Shown: positions 32,101-45,785, counted from the first letter of the stretch. The stretch is 64,000 nucleotides of DNA from Membranipora membranacea (GCA_914767715.1 OU612073.1:122001-186000); one strand, 5' to 3'. Numbers and translations are program-made. The notes: generated by a model from the letters alone, not told the origin.

Positions 32101-35100
32101 TTGTGCTATGAAGTGGCTATGAAGTGGTTTTGCCTGCATTCAAAGCAAATCAACAAAAATTCTGTTACAGCTATTAACAATTTTGAAATGTCATAATAAA
32201 TCCAGTTGACCAACTTACCGCTTTCCTTTCCAGCAGAATGACTACTGCTTTTGTAGCCGTGTGCTTCAGCTCACTCTCTGTCACTGTCCACTCCTCCTTA
32301 CCACGGTTGGTTATAGAGGAGCATGTAATCAGCTTATCAGCTATCAGGTTTTGAAATACGTGATAGTTCTCAAACTCCTGCCTAGTGATTAGTCCGAGGA
32401 TTCCACACATCTAAACATCTCAAATCCGTCCCAGCCTATGATGAATAAGACATGCTTAAGACTTCCTGTGGCGTAAAACTGTAAGGATTACTACTGATCG
32501 TAGTAGGTAACAAGATCAACTGTCAACCAAAGAAATATGAAACATGACTGGCATTGATAGCATATGCCATATACATATCAAGTATGGGAGTACACTATGA
32601 CATTCACTGAGAACATGTATGGACAGAAATAACAAAAGTTATCTTCTCAATATGCAAGGAGAGATAACTCTAATAACCACTTATTCACTGAGTTATGACC
32701 CCTTGCTCTTCTTTACAAGTCATTGGAAGGCCATGTACGAAATCATTTTCTATATCTTGAAATCCAATAATCTCAAAAAGGTTTTGACTGGGGAATATAT
32801 TTGCAACCATAATTCAATTGTATACTAGCTGTCAGGATTAGCTAATTGCTTTTATTTAATTACAACGCATGTACAAATGCAGATACAGATTACAGATATT
32901 TTTAATTCAGGAGTTTAATTGGGAGTGTGTAGACATTGATCAAGTCAGAAATTTATTCTTTTCACACTACCGTGACACTACCGTGACACTACCGTGACAC
33001 TACCGTGACACTACTTGACTTTTTCAACACATATTCAGCACATTTTGTATTACCTGTCCGTTCACCACTATAATCGCCTTGTCACCTTCCTTCATGCTTT
33101 CTATAGTACCGCTAACCTCTTCCTTGTTTTTCTCAGTCAAATGCAATACTGTAAAAATGAGAGCCAAAGATATACAATGTAGCACTACAAATATTTTGAG
33201 GCGACTAACTACATAAATGAAGAGCATACAAAACATTTCATTTAGAATAAATTCAAATTTTTAAAAATTGTAAATCAACTGCTGTGTGATGGAGTCTTAA
33301 ATTCCTAGGGTATTATTTCAAATGGTTTGGTGATTAGTCTCAACCCAAGGGCCAATAAAACTTTCATATTATATCTGTGTAACTTCCCTCGTCCGGTTAA
33401 TATCAGTTGGTCGTCTCTAAACTCTCGTGACTCACCCACATTTCGGTAAATAAACTTAAAAACCCCTCATCTCTCATTCTTAAATAACCCCATAAAAACC
33501 TGACTCATCAAGATGAGAAAATTCTGCGTCATTTTTTAAGTCTATTTTACAAAATTATTAAATAAAATGGCTCCCTCCATCCCTCATGGTTCCAAAGAGC
33601 ATCATGTGACACAGATAAAATGTATAATTATTTTTCTGCCATAATTTAACTGGTATACCTGGAGCTGGCCATGAAGTTATATACTAAATGGAACAAGAAA
33701 AAAGCCATAACATAACATCCTATGTAAGACTCATGATCCCAACTTTTTTCTCATCAGGAGTAAGTAATAGTTCAGTTGGTAAGAGCGCTTGCCCTCTATT
33801 GTGCAAGCGTTGGAGATCCCGGGTTCAAATTTTTCGCAGGTTTTGTCTTTGCATTTTTTCCGCTCAGCAAACACTTCCTGTTTGCACTAAAAATAGCAAT
33901 ATGGCAATTTACGAACCATACGAAGGATTTTAATGTAGAATTTTGCAATAAATATTTGAATCATATCAAAATATCACTTTTTTTTCACTTGTTTGAAATT
34001 GATAGTTGGTTTGGTTGTGAGGATATTGAATTTTCAAAGTTTTGGGAAAAATTGCAAACTTCCAACATTAATTTACATGTGTTACAATTTATTAGGGGTA
34101 CAAATAAAGTTTCAATCACGTTGGGAACCATTTAAGTGCACATTTATCATTATAAATCATCAGATTATCTTTGTAGGCTCTTAGCTAGCACCATTTTAAA
34201 TTTGATAAAAACCGCATTTAAAAACAGAATTGTTGACGTCATGTAAAATGTCTAAGAATTTGTGGAAGCTACTGTGTGTTTGGGGACCTTCTCAATGATT
34301 TTATTAAAAATAACGTCATTGTCTTAGGGCAAAATGCTTTGGTTGAGGGACTTCGGAAGTGTACCCCACCAAACATTTCGGTCAGATAACCACCCTTAAA
34401 CATATAATAAAACCTTATAGTTCCCGCCAACATAAAACTCATAGAATACCGCTCCATATCAACTTTCAATAGTATTGAATACTAGTTGTGACCAATTTTA
34501 TTGGTACCGGTACTGTTGACCATTGAATTTTATCAAAAAATTCTCAATAATTCATTTGAGAAAAATCAATGGATATAAATGGATAACACACATCACAGAT
34601 GCAGACACAAATTCATACCTCCACATCCGATGACTCATCAACATCATCTGTCTGTATATCCGGCACCAGACTGATTAAAGGCTCTGCCCTACTCGCAGAC
34701 TGTTTTCCATACTCCTTCAAACATTAATCATAACATGTATTATCCCTTTAGTATAATATTACTTTCAACAACCAAAACACACCTTATATTGGTAGATGGT
34801 ATGAGGTAGATGGTATGAGGTAGATGGTATGAGGTAGCCAAATTCTCACCTAAATATATGAGCTTAGACTTTTATGTTTACTTTCATTAATGGCAAGTGA
34901 TAGTTCATTATGGGGAGTTGGCTCCTCCATGCTTATTGTATGTTTCTATTTTTGGCACTAAACTGGAAAGACCGGTCATTAGATTGACAGGAATAACAAA
35001 AAAACCTACAAAATCTCACAATGTCACACATAAGGAGTGCTATACAAGGAGTTAAATGATAAATGAAGCAGGATCATTGAGAAAACAACTTGATGCCAGT

Positions 35101-38100
35101 CAGTGAGAACAGGGATTGTAAAATCTTTGTTGAGAGAAATGACTTGCACCATCATAAATGGTGACATGGCTTTCACGGCTCATAATGGCATGAATAACAA
35201 AAACTGCTCATGATTGCTTGGTCCTGTCATGCTCTTGAACGAAATGATTATGCCACAACTCAATTTATTGGTACCGTAATAGGTTATAGGAGAAGCGCCC
35301 CTCCCAAATATTAAAATGTCTCACTTATAAAGCACCAAGCACCTAGTTCTAATGCTTACAAATTCCCGGAAATTTGCGCAGTGAAAGCTTGATGTTTTCC
35401 CTTTCCTTTTATCCAATCCACTTATCTTAATGATTATTTTAGGACAAGATATATCCTGAAATTTTGACCGGTGGATTTCACTTTTGAGACGTCCTAACTT
35501 AAATAAGGCACGTGCCTTATAGGTGAGGTCTTATGGGTATGTCATACTGGTCACACTCTAATGCTAGGCCTTACCAATGAACTGTCATCAGTCTTTCTCT
35601 TAGACAGAGTACTGTTGTCCAGCCTTTTTCTCACTGCAACCTACAAATATATCATCTAAGTTTTTTCCTTTTTGTTTACTTCTGTAAACATTGTCTTAAA
35701 CTGATTGTCACTGACCGGTAAAAATAAAGTTGATAGTGATATATATTATATATCATTATCAACTTTATTTTTATCGGTCAGTGACAATCAATTCAAGACA
35801 ATGTTTACAGAAGTAAAGAAAAAGGACTCACCACGGAAGATGCGCTGCTAGTTGTGCCCTGTGCTGACTACAAAGTAACGAAAGCGGAATCAATAAACAA
35901 TATCAATCATTTAATGTTTCAGGTTAACGTAAAAAGTAAATTGAGATTCCAAAGACTTTATCTCCTGTCTGGCAATTCCTTATACATGCTTGTGCCCATG
36001 ACAGATATTAAGGTACTATTGGTCAAACATATGTAATGTATGTAATGTAATTGACTAGAGGGGCTCAGCGAAAAGTGCTGTACTATGAACCAAAATTGTT
36101 TTGTAATATACGCCTTGAAATGGACCAGAAGTGAATATCGAAACATTGTATTATTGGTATAGACTTCAATACCGAAAAATATATGTTTCAAGCAGTATTA
36201 TTTCTTTTGGAAATTGGCAAATTTTGTTGACATTGCTCTAATCTAAGTATGAAAATAACCAAAAATATCTCCCAAACTACACATAAAACACAAAATTATA
36301 TAGGTTATTCATTTTGGCATGTCCCATCGGTTTGAACAAATGCAGGTGGCACACAACAAAGATCGCAGTCACAAAACCCCTACCTCTAGATCTTTCCCAT
36401 CCTCATTTGTACTCTCTCTCGGCCTTTCCTCATTCGTCCTCTCTCTCGGCCTTTCCTCAGTCGTCCTCTCTCTCGGCCCGTCCTCATACATCCTCTCTCT
36501 CGGCCCGTCCTCATACATCCTCTCTCTTGGCCTTTCCTCAGTCGTCCTCTCTCTCGGCCCGTCCTCATTCGTCCTCTCTCTCGGCCCGTCCTCATACATC
36601 CTCTCTCTTGGCCTTTCCTCAGTCGTCCTCTCTCTCGGCCCGTCCTCTTTCGTCCTCTCTCTCGGCCTTTCCTCATATCCATATCTCATGTCTTCTTGCC
36701 TATCATCATATCTCCTCTCTCTTTGCCTCTCTTTATTTGTGCTCTCTTTCTGTCCATCGTCCTTAAAACATTAGTCACAGAAAGTATTATACCTTTATTG
36801 TATTAAATTTTAAGAGCACCTGGCAACATTGGTTGAGGTAGCACCCATCCAACAAAACATATCAGCTTGCACCTTTACATTTTAGCTCACATCAAGAGAG
36901 TTAAGAACGTTGTATATGATAAGTCACTCAGGAGAGCAATGACTAGCACCAGCAAATGGCGACATCGCTTTCACTACTCATAGCGGCCATTGCATGATTA
37001 AAAAAACCTGCTCATGGTTATTGGGTTCTGCCATCTTCATGAAGGGAATGATTGTGCTACAGCAACAACTCAATTCAGTTGACAGATTGAGTAATAAGAT
37101 GATAATTCCAGTGCTACAAACAAGACTTCAATTGAGATATTTTTGCAAACACAATACAATATTTCTCATGACATTTTTATTGGTACATCATACTGGAAAC
37201 ACACCAATGGTAGGGCTTACCAGTGATCTGTCTGTGATTCTGTCAGTGATTCTGTCAGTGCTTCTGTCAGGCAGAGTGCTGATCACAGGGTTGATCCGGC
37301 TTCTTTTCTGTGGAACCTAAACCAATAACATGAAATTGTTTGGTGTAGACAGCCAGAACAACAATGTATCAGCCATTGCAATCACATGGTAGTACTGCAA
37401 GAAGAGGTTATTTCGCATAAATGGATGCAGTTGGTGATACTCCAACTGTGATTGACGACAAGATGTTTGCTACAAACACATTGTAACGATCTGATGAGCG
37501 ATAAACGTTCACATGGAACAGACCTCTATATCACAACTTACCTCAAATTGTCTGCTGCTCAGTATGCTCGGTGCTGTCTACAAAATTCAAGAAAACGAAG
37601 CTTTAAGCTTTTCTAAAGGCACATGGGATTATTGTTTCCCGTGGTTCCGACCCACATCATATTTAACCACAGGAAGCATCATTGTTGAACGGTCATTGTA
37701 AGTATGATCATTTAGTATGCTCTAAATGTGACCATTCTGTGGAGTTGCTCCACCTTGCACAATGTTGCCTCGTTATGATGTTTTCAGTCCCTCCTCGCTC
37801 ATTGATCTATTCAATATTTCCAACTTAAAAATCTTCAGAATTCCATGATTGATCCAGAAATAGTAATGTAAAAGCTTTTCTGTGAGCAATCAAAATAATT
37901 TAGTGCCTCAAAAGTCTGTTCATTTACATTTACATGAAATCATAATTTTTGTTAAGGCCTGTGTGTGACAAGCCTAAAAGAACTGAGAACTTAAAGTATC
38001 ACAAGCTTATGAAACACAATATTTATACATTTATAGTAGGCACAAAAAGTTTCTGGCAACGTAAATATTTCTAGAAAACTAAGAGAACAAATCACAGTGA

Positions 38101-41100
38101 AACCATCAATCAAATATTTACATCCAAGTACAAGGTTGGCTCTACTATTTCTAACACAACCATGGATATCTGACTTACCGCAGTTGAGGAAGCGCTCGGT
38201 CTCATCATGCGTGGTGCCAAAGCCAAGTTCACCTAGGAGTGGAGAAAAACCTACCGTGAGCCATGAAATGAGTTTGATGATATTGCAGCAAGGTAAGACT
38301 GAAAAGCTGTTTTATCGGTGTTTTGACCTTTCACAATATACAAGCGAAAATAATAAGTATTATGGGTATAGTATTTAAGCTGTGACAACAATAGAGCAAT
38401 TGTAAAAAATGTGCGGCTTGAAATTAACGATACTCCCTCACAGTAATTTCACATTCTTAAGCATTGTTTTTGTTGCTCATCATGAGCTTTGATATTGAGC
38501 AATGGTTCTTTTTACATTCTAAAACACTTGGATTGAATGAGTGAATACAAAGAAGGGGGACCATTCTTCAGAGGGTGGCAACAAGGGTTTTTCTGTATAT
38601 ATTATAATATAGCCTGATATGCCATGCTATAACTTACCAATTCATAGTCCAAACTCCTTTGGCCAGTGGTCATAGTTTGGGGTACATGTGACTTCTGAAA
38701 AATTAGTGTACAGCATACATGTAGTTGTAATTCTAAATATCATCCAACAAGTGTGTTATTCTAGGAAACAATATAGTCCGGTGGCAGCCTATGCAAAATG
38801 TAGCTAGAAATGCAAATTCATTTACAATTTCGGATGAATAGGGTTTGACAGTTGTTTATGATAAAATTTTTCGTACTGATCGCAATGGTGATGTTGTACC
38901 TTTAACGAAGTTGCACAATAGGCGGTTAATTGTCAAAAATGCTGCTGGCAGAAGGGAAAGTGATCAAAAAATGATGATATGGTCTCAAAAAAATCAGATC
39001 TATACGAACATTCTGAGCCAGTTTACGGGGCAGCAGCAATATCGAAAAAGTGCTTTCGTTTTAATCATGGTTATATACAGGTGATATAGGGGATATTGTA
39101 TGTTTGTATATTGTATCATTTGGTCATAAAATCATTTGTTGTAAAAATAAAGAAATAAAACAAAAAAACTATAATGTCTACTTAAATGATCCGTTTAAAA
39201 AAGATACAGCTTGGTCTCTAAAACAAAACTTCCGCAGGCTTGTTCTGCGCTTGGGTCAAATAAAGCGTCCAGAGGGGTATTTGTCTAAAATCATAGATGA
39301 ACCATCCAAAGGCATTTTTTTATGTCGAGATTTGTAAAGTTCATTTATTGATTTGGATGCTAGTTTTTCGCCGATTAGTTTGAAGGCTATTTGGACCCGA
39401 CACTTTAGATCTTGTTGTTAGCCGCATCTGGGCTATTTATGACAGCAGACTCATGCAAACTTGTAGAGCAACTAATTATGACATGCTTTTTCAGATTTTG
39501 GATGTTTGAAAGCCATATCATAACTTTTTAATCACTCTATCTTTTGCCGGCAGCATCTTCGGCAATTGACTGCCTATTATGCAACTTAGCATAAGGTAAA
39601 ACATAACCATTGCGAACAGCACGAAAACTCTACCAGAAACGGCTTTCATACCCTATCCACCGAAAATCGTAAATGGAAGTGACAAGATAGTAGGTTGCCA
39701 TTGGACTAGCCAAGTTAACATGCTGAGACGACGAATGCATGGCAATGCTAGAGCTTGCACAGTACCGTTCATGACAAATGAAGAAGTATTATAGTAATTG
39801 TAACTTGACTCAGCAACTGCATAAACGAGTTTTATAAGACAAATAAAATTTACCTGTTTAGACTCTTTACAGTAAACGTAAAGACGCGCACTAGTATTTG
39901 CCGGAAGCTGAGCTTTGACAAATTGCATTGTCCTCTCCAAGTCAAATTCTTTTCCCGAAAAGTCTCCAAGCCTATAGGGGCAATCCTGCTCCAGCCCGAA
40001 GTCTTGCACTAGATATTCGAGAACTTCGGACACAGTTTCTGAAGGTGTAATAACGTTTGTCACTGATGTCTTTTGTTTTTCTTTTGAGGGTCTTTTTCGT
40101 ACCTGTAATAAAAAATGCGAATTATCATTGGAAATACAACATCAGACAGTGTGCTTGGAGTTATGTTGCCATGTATGAGACAAACATGTCTAAGTTGCCT
40201 TTACTCTACCTCAAAATATACGATAATTGCTAGAATCATTGACAAAGGGAGGCTGAAGCTTGGAAAAGTCATCTTGTTCGCCTATGTCCCTTAATGGTGC
40301 AGGTCGAATATCCACATGATAAGACACTAATACCCGCACATCTGATAGTGAAAGTAATGCCAGATTTGGATTCCCGCCACCCTAAAACTTGATGATTAAT
40401 GACAGCTGAATTGTTATTATTCACAGCAGTTGTCTACATGTTAACATAAAGAGAACAACTCCGATACCCAATCGTGTTTTTTGGGCATCGACCAGTCAAC
40501 CCCAAATAATAGGGTATTAAGAGGACACCCCTGCCACTCTCTGAATTTAACAGGAAGATAGTGGAACTGTGATTTTTATTGGTGCAGCAAAAAAAAACCC
40601 AGCGTAATAGAGTGTAACATTTTGTATAACGTCAAATCTGCTGCATCCTAAGCCCAGCAGGACCTTTGGTCCCGCTTCAACTTATCTCTTCCTGCACTAA
40701 CAACTTGCCTGGTGCCTGGTGCCATCAGCTTTTATCTTTAATAGACCAAACTGCATGAACGTTCGTGAAGCTGACGCAGCTCCTCTTTTTGGAATCTGCA
40801 AAATATATCACGAACAAACTTAAAAGTGTAAATAGAAAATAAAAGCACACTGATTGAAGTGAATCGATGTGAGGCAGAGAACAGGATCCCATAAGACTGT
40901 GATTACAGCCATTCCTGGTGGAAAAATAAAATTCGAAACTGCATACCCAGTCATGTTTAATACGCATGGATTGACAAGTAGCTGTATTAGCATTACATGT
41001 AGTCACCAATTATAGAAGGAAATTGTCTCATTTCATTGAAATATCTTGAAACATTGTACAAATGTAGATTTACCTTGGATGAGCTGAACTTTTTTAAGTG

Positions 41101-42007
41101 TGCCTCGACTCTACTCTTTTTACAGGCGGTTTTTAAGACAGCTAGCTCCTGAACTATAAGACAAAACAAAAATATTTCAGTCAACAAGTATGGCACGCTT
41201 TGCTCAAGAAGTAAAATTAAGCGTCACTGGAATGACAATTATTGATCAACAATAATCGTTGAGCCTTACACTGGGGGTTAAGGAGGATTTATATTTAACT
41301 TCAATAAGTATAATATTTGCTAACATTTCCAACTTTCACACTCGTATCAAACCTACAGCTGATGGTTATACATGCAAATCAACTGTAACACGACTGAGGA
41401 ACATACATGTGCAAACTAAGTAAAACGATTGCATACATACTCCAGCTCTACTTAGCTTTTCAACCAGAAAATGATACCCCAGTTCCTGTAAAAATAATAA
41501 TATTACATGAAGGAGAAGGAGGTAGGGTAGCGCCGGTTAATTAGAGCGTCTGTCTTTCAGTATGCAAGCACTAAATGTCCTGGGTTTCATACACACTGTC
41601 TATAAACTACTGGGTCTTTGTGCCACAGGAGTGCTCCCGACTTGCCTGCAAACTGAGAGCAAATTGGCGTACTCATTGCAGAAACAATCTCCCCGCGCAG
41701 GTCATAGGGCTGGGCATGTGACTAAACATCTTATTATATAAAGCAAATTATTAGTAATACAGTGTAGTCACAATATTTCAAACCATAATAATTTTGACAA
41801 AAATCCTGATATTGACAACAAACCTGGTCAGTACAAGCTGAGCACGTTATAAGTTACCATCACCTAACAAATGCAAATGATAACAACACAACACACAAAC
41901 TTAACTGCCACCAAGAAATAAACAGTACATGTACCTGTAAAGCAGACTGTAACTTCTCCTCAACTTCCAGGTCGCTGTCAGCTGTCCAATCGTCCATACT
42001 CGTTTCT
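29110..42007 (-). CDS. Unrecognised multi-exon gene with charged repeat linker
   Basis: About 19 small exons, most phase 0 with good splice sites: 42007-41935 (ATG 41997, MDDWTADSDLEVEEK), 41485-41441, 41148-41074, 40796 to about 40700 (end uncertain), 40102-39854, 38694-38638, 38233-38179, 37577-37542, 37316-37221, 36761-36384, 35867-35832, 35640-35575, 34714-34619, 33148-33054, 32410-32219, 32047-31967, 30792-30750, 29643-29537 and 29236-29110 (stop TAG). Phase does not close at 38179/37577, 34619/33148 and 30750/29643, so an exon may be missing at each. The N-terminus is helical and charged. Exon 40102-39854 could be a compact alpha/beta module. The centre is basic and Ser-rich, then a 9-residue PRERTxExx repeat. 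The C-terminal 170 or so residues look globular (FENYHVFQNLIADKLITCSS, ELEYWIQFHGCILLKVI). No family recognised. Confidence 0.55.
30358..30438. repeat. Near-perfect palindrome, arms of about 36 bp
   Basis: AATTTACTGCTTCAATTCCC followed by GCCCCGCCAGATAAT pairs with the inverse ATTATCTGGCGGGAGGGAAT plus TGAAGCGGTAAATT around a loop of about 11 bases. A smaller inverse of the loop region (AATTGCCAATATTATCTGG) sits just upstream. Probably a MITE relic in an intron of the minus-strand gene. Confidence 0.75.
32965..33019. repeat. 11-bp minisatellite
   Basis: Four exact units of CACTACCGTGA and a diverged fifth, in an intron 35 bp from exon 33148-33054. Confidence 0.9.
33765..33843 (+). other. tRNA-like segment (SINE head or tRNA relic)
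   Basis: A-box TAGTTCAGTTGGTAAGAGCG, a 7-bp anticodon-arm-like pairing (CGCTTGC/GCAAGCG) and B-box GGGTTCAAATT are present. The acceptor stem does not close and no poly(A) tail is seen, so a functional tRNA is unlikely. Confidence 0.45.
34791..34836. repeat. 15-bp minisatellite
   Basis: Three units of GGTAGATGGTATGAG in an intron of the minus-strand gene. Confidence 0.9.
35664..35829. mobile_element. Full palindromic MITE, arms of about 80 bp
   Basis: TTACTTCTGTAAACATTGTC through AATAAAGTTGATA is followed by an AT-rich turn (TATATATTATATA) and then the nearly exact inverse ending GACAATGTTTACAGAAGTAA. It ends within 5 bp of the splice donor of exon 35867-35832, so the transcript of the host gene could form a long hairpin next to that donor. 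Confidence 0.85.
36384..36761 (-). repeat. 27-bp coding repeat inside the minus-strand gene
   Basis: Ten tandem 27-bp units encode PRERTTEER / PRERMYEDG / PRERTNEDG variants; the exon is 126 codons long and keeps the frame throughout, with an AAG acceptor and a GAG|GTAGGG donor. The product is a mixed-charge, probably disordered linker. The plus-strand open frames here are shadows. Confidence 0.8.
41521..41594 (+). other. Weak tRNA-like segment
   Basis: TAGCGCCGGTTAATTAGAGCG (A-box-like) and GGGTTTCATAC (poor B box), followed by a body of about 130 bp. It may be an old tRNA-derived SINE. Confidence 0.35.
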
Positions 42008-43378
42008 TTAAATAGTGAAATAATGCAAATTAATGTTCTGCTGTGATTGTATTTGTAACAAGTAAAAAGGAAGACACAGCCTGTTATGGGTGACTCACTG
42101 TACTTCCACACACATTGCCGAGACTAGCGGGCCCATGGTATTGTCCCTTTTTTGCATTAACAGCAAGGGCCTTCCCTTTTCTTGTTGAAAAAAACACCGA
42201 GTTGTATAAATTATATATACAAAACTGTATACCATTATGCAAGTGAAAGTCTGCTTTTTCTTGTGACATAGTAATAGTGAAAAATGCATAACCTAGTCAC
42301 ACTTTGTTGACCAGGTAAAGAACGTTTTACACTGGGGGAGAGTAAATTGATATCGCACTGCTTCTCAGCTTGCCTGTTTATTTTGCTCTTTTATCGTGCA
42401 AAATCTAAGTGGAAGTAAACTAGTTCAAATTAGGCCCGCTTAAACCCAGGCAGTGATGATCCATCGAGTTCAATAGCAAATATTTGAAAGGATAGTGGAA
42501 GGAAATACCAGATATTGTCTGACTAAAATAAAACTATGTCAATTCCTCATTTTTAGATAGCAGGTAAAAATTGATCAACCACACAAAAGACTATGATGAA
42601 TTCCAATGATCAGCCCTAACCTCAAGCAGAAACAGCAAAAGCCTAAAATGGAACAATTATAAACGATTTTTGCAACTTGTATATAATAAAAGTTGAAATC
42701 ATGTTATCTTTTAATGATCAAATGTAAAGTAATAATGTATTGTAATAATAACGTTTTCAAAATTTTCCTCTCAGGAGGATCCATATTAACACCAATGTCT
42801 CCAATGCGGAAGTATGAACAGATAGATGATACCTATACAGATTTTGTTTTAAATACATAAACAGAGTTAAAATAATAAAAGTAACCTTAACATATTATAT
42901 CCTATGCCCAATATCAATTCATTGCAATATAATGTTTAATTAGTGTCCCAGCCCATCTCCTTTTCCAGTTCAGGAATGAGGAATCTCAATTTCTCTTCAG
43001 CTTTTTCCAAAGGCAATTGACAACATGGAGTGAAATGTTCAAGCAAGGATTCGGCTGCATCAGCAAAATTCGGATCGACATCAGGAACAGTAGTGACAAG
43101 ATGTTCAACAGCACCAAACAAGGATGGCGATACAACCATGAGATTGTTCACAGGAGCTAAAAAAAAACAATCATTTAGAAAATTTGATTTCCAATATAAA
43201 AATTTCAATCATAGAATTGCCCAGAGCTGAGCTCGCACTTGAACACATTGTTGCATAATATAGAGTAACAACGAGCAAGCTCAGTTCAGTTAAGCCTAAT
43301 TGAAAGACCCGACGACTCACAACAAACGAGGATTTTGAACAAGCAAATCGTGTGCGACTTGGCAAAATCCCTAGTTAT

Positions 43379-43586
43379 TGTGATGATGTAGTTGAATGAC
43401 AATTTTTGTTGCTGACCAGTAATTTGAATCAAACACCTCACTTAATGCCCTGTGTATTGATTGCAGATTGTTTGAGTTACCTGAGCTTATTAGTTAATAA
43501 TTTTGATTTTGCGTGTTTGATAATTGTGTGGATTTACATTTAGCAGACATATTATGTAATAATTTTCAGTTAACCTAGATTGTGCA
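43379..43586. repeat. 208-bp direct repeat, left copy (LTR-like)
   Basis: It begins TGTGATGATG and ends TGTGCA, so it fits TG...CA ends. It is the same length as the right copy, with about three differences. The interval between the copies is 828 bp and includes exon 44005-43950 of the integrase-like pseudogene. Confidence 0.8.
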
Positions 43587-44414
43587 AGTAGGTGTCGATA
43601 ACTACACAGACTCGGAATTTTATTTGCTGTCGACCACTCTAAGCAACCACAGAGCTGACATTTCATTTAAAAGTGTATTCCAGTATCGGGGTGCTGCTGA
43701 AAAATTCTAAAACGCCAAAAGAAAGCAGGCGGATGTCCTGTGGTCCTGCAGTCTGGGTGAACCATTTGCAGAGTAGGGCTTACTGCTTGTCAGCATAATA
43801 ACTTTTGACACTGACAGATCTCAACACCTATCTAGACATAGATGAAAACTAGCGATATAAGAAAAGCTATGACAGAAGTATTAATCAAGTAAACAAGAAG
43901 CAACCGCTAAATAATCAGGAATCACTAATACAGACTTCAAAATAATTACCGCGACACTCGAAGCTACAGTCTGGAGCAGCGTATCCATTTGGTGGGAAGA
44001 GCCGACTGTAGAAGTAGTACAGTGTCAAAATGACAAGAAAAATTAAATTGGAATAGAAAATAGTGCCAATCATTCAAAGCCTGCCAAATAGGACCTCGGA
44101 ATTGAACAATCTCAATTGATATATGGGGTAAAGAAAATGAAAGAACGCCAGTGACAATAAAAGAGGTCAGCTACGTTGCATAGAAAAACTGGAAATCTGA
44201 ACGCTCAATTAGCAATAGAGTAGTTATATTGACTGGCTCATGGATTTTGATGAAGATCACTGTCGCTGTGACATCTACCTACGTTCATCTTCCGAGGATA
44301 ATACTGTACCATACTGCGTTGTCATGTATACAAAGTTTTTAAATTTGCAGCTGTAGTGCTTTTTCTTTGATGGTACAATATAACCTTCCTTCAATATGTT
44401 GAGAAGGGAAGGGA

Positions 44415-44622
44415 TGTGATGATGTAGTTGAATGACAATTTTTGTTGCTGACCGGTAATTTGAATCAAACACCTCACTTAATGCCCTGTGTATTGATTGA
44501 AGATTGTTTGAGTTACCTGAGCTTATTAGTTAATAATGTTGATTTTGCGTGTTTGATAATTGTGTGGATTTACATTTAGCAGACATATTATGTAATAATT
44601 TTCAGTTAACCTAGATTGTGCA
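44415..44622. repeat. 208-bp direct repeat, right copy (LTR-like)
   Basis: The purine tract GAGAAGGGAAGGGA lies directly before it, as expected before a 3' LTR. However, no 5-bp target duplication flanks the pair (GTTAT left, GGCAC right) and no clear primer-binding site follows the left copy. It could be a TRIM-type element or a plain local duplication. Confidence 0.8.
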
Positions 44623-45785
44623 GGCACTTAGTCTGCCTTGTTTTATGAACTGAGAGAAGAGCAGTGTTCGACTTGTGAGAGAGTGGACCTGTACCAGCGT
44701 AAATAAAGATCTTTTAACCTGAAAGTACTAATTAGTGAATATGTAGACAGCAATATATAAACGTTTTTAAGACTTTCACCATGAACCTCCCTGCCTACAA
44801 CGGTGCGCCCAGCGCGACAGATCAACATTTATTTCCTACATCCTCATAGTTATTTCCTATTTGAAAGAGCCCCCTTGTTAAAATGGAAGAGCATGCTGGC
44901 GCAAACTAATCCCAATAGCATTATTGGAATAGGGTAGGCTGAAGACAAACTTCAAGAGAATTTCTGCTATGTTACAAAAACTTCTTTAAAACTGTTTGAT
45001 AGCCATATTATAGTCCTAGACCCAGGGGAGCCAGCTCTCAGATAAGCATCCACCATGCTCAAGTTTTTCTTGATTTTCCACCCCTAAAACACTTTCTTTG
45101 CGTTGTGACATAAGACTCCTTACAATGACTACTCATTCATATTGTGGGCACAACTCCTTGAAACATTAAGCTACAATAGTGACATTGGAAAGGGAAGTAT
45201 GGAACCCCCATTGACACTGAAAAAAGACTTTAGCATAGTGTAGCTCATATGAGAGCTTACCTCCTGGGGTCCTAGATCATTAGAGTCAACCATGTGGCTT
45301 GTTGTAATTAATCTGCAACAAGTCAGATGATAGCATGCATAATAACAAAAAGGAATCTTGAAATCAAAAACAAGCTACCAAAACATGTTAGTATTTTCAT
45401 TCCATAGTGACAATGACAACCCACATAAAGCAAATTACCTTGCAGATATAAAATCTCTGGTCTACCACCTTGCATATTGCGACCAGACCTCCTGATATAA
45501 TGATGACAATTCCAAAAGGGATATCAATATACATTGTTTATCAATTGTTTTGAAGGGATAATGTCTATTTTAGAAGGAGCCACTAGTACCACATATGACA
45601 TAACCGACAGAAAGACTTGGCTCATCTACATGTACCCACGTGATATAGTAGGCTACATTAATATTTTCATGGATTTATTCGATGTGATTGTGAATGTTAC
45701 TCTGGAAAGTATAACATGGATTTCTACCAGGATTCGGTTACCAAGGCGTGCAGGGATCCACAAGCGAACTGTAAAATGAATTGAG

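Noticed and set aside
32219-32410. MCGILGLIT start resembling a class II glutamine amidotransferase
   Set aside because: The Met-Cys-Gly is preceded by a splice acceptor, and the rest of the exon has no amidotransferase motifs; it is an internal exon.
33765-33843. Functional tRNA gene
   Set aside because: The acceptor stem does not pair and the anticodon loop is irregular; only Pol III box-like motifs remain.
36314-36774. Plus-strand open frames rich in LSSxVLSLG
   Set aside because: Shadows of the 27-bp coding repeat read on the minus strand, where splice sites and flanking exons agree.
45250-45301. Possible 52-base exon of the integrase-like gene with good splice sites
   Set aside because: The phase would fit between neighbours but the resulting frame has two stops; left out of the exon list.
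45534-45779. 81-codon plus-strand open frame
   Set aside because: It overlaps the decayed integrase-like gene region on the other strand and shows no known motif.
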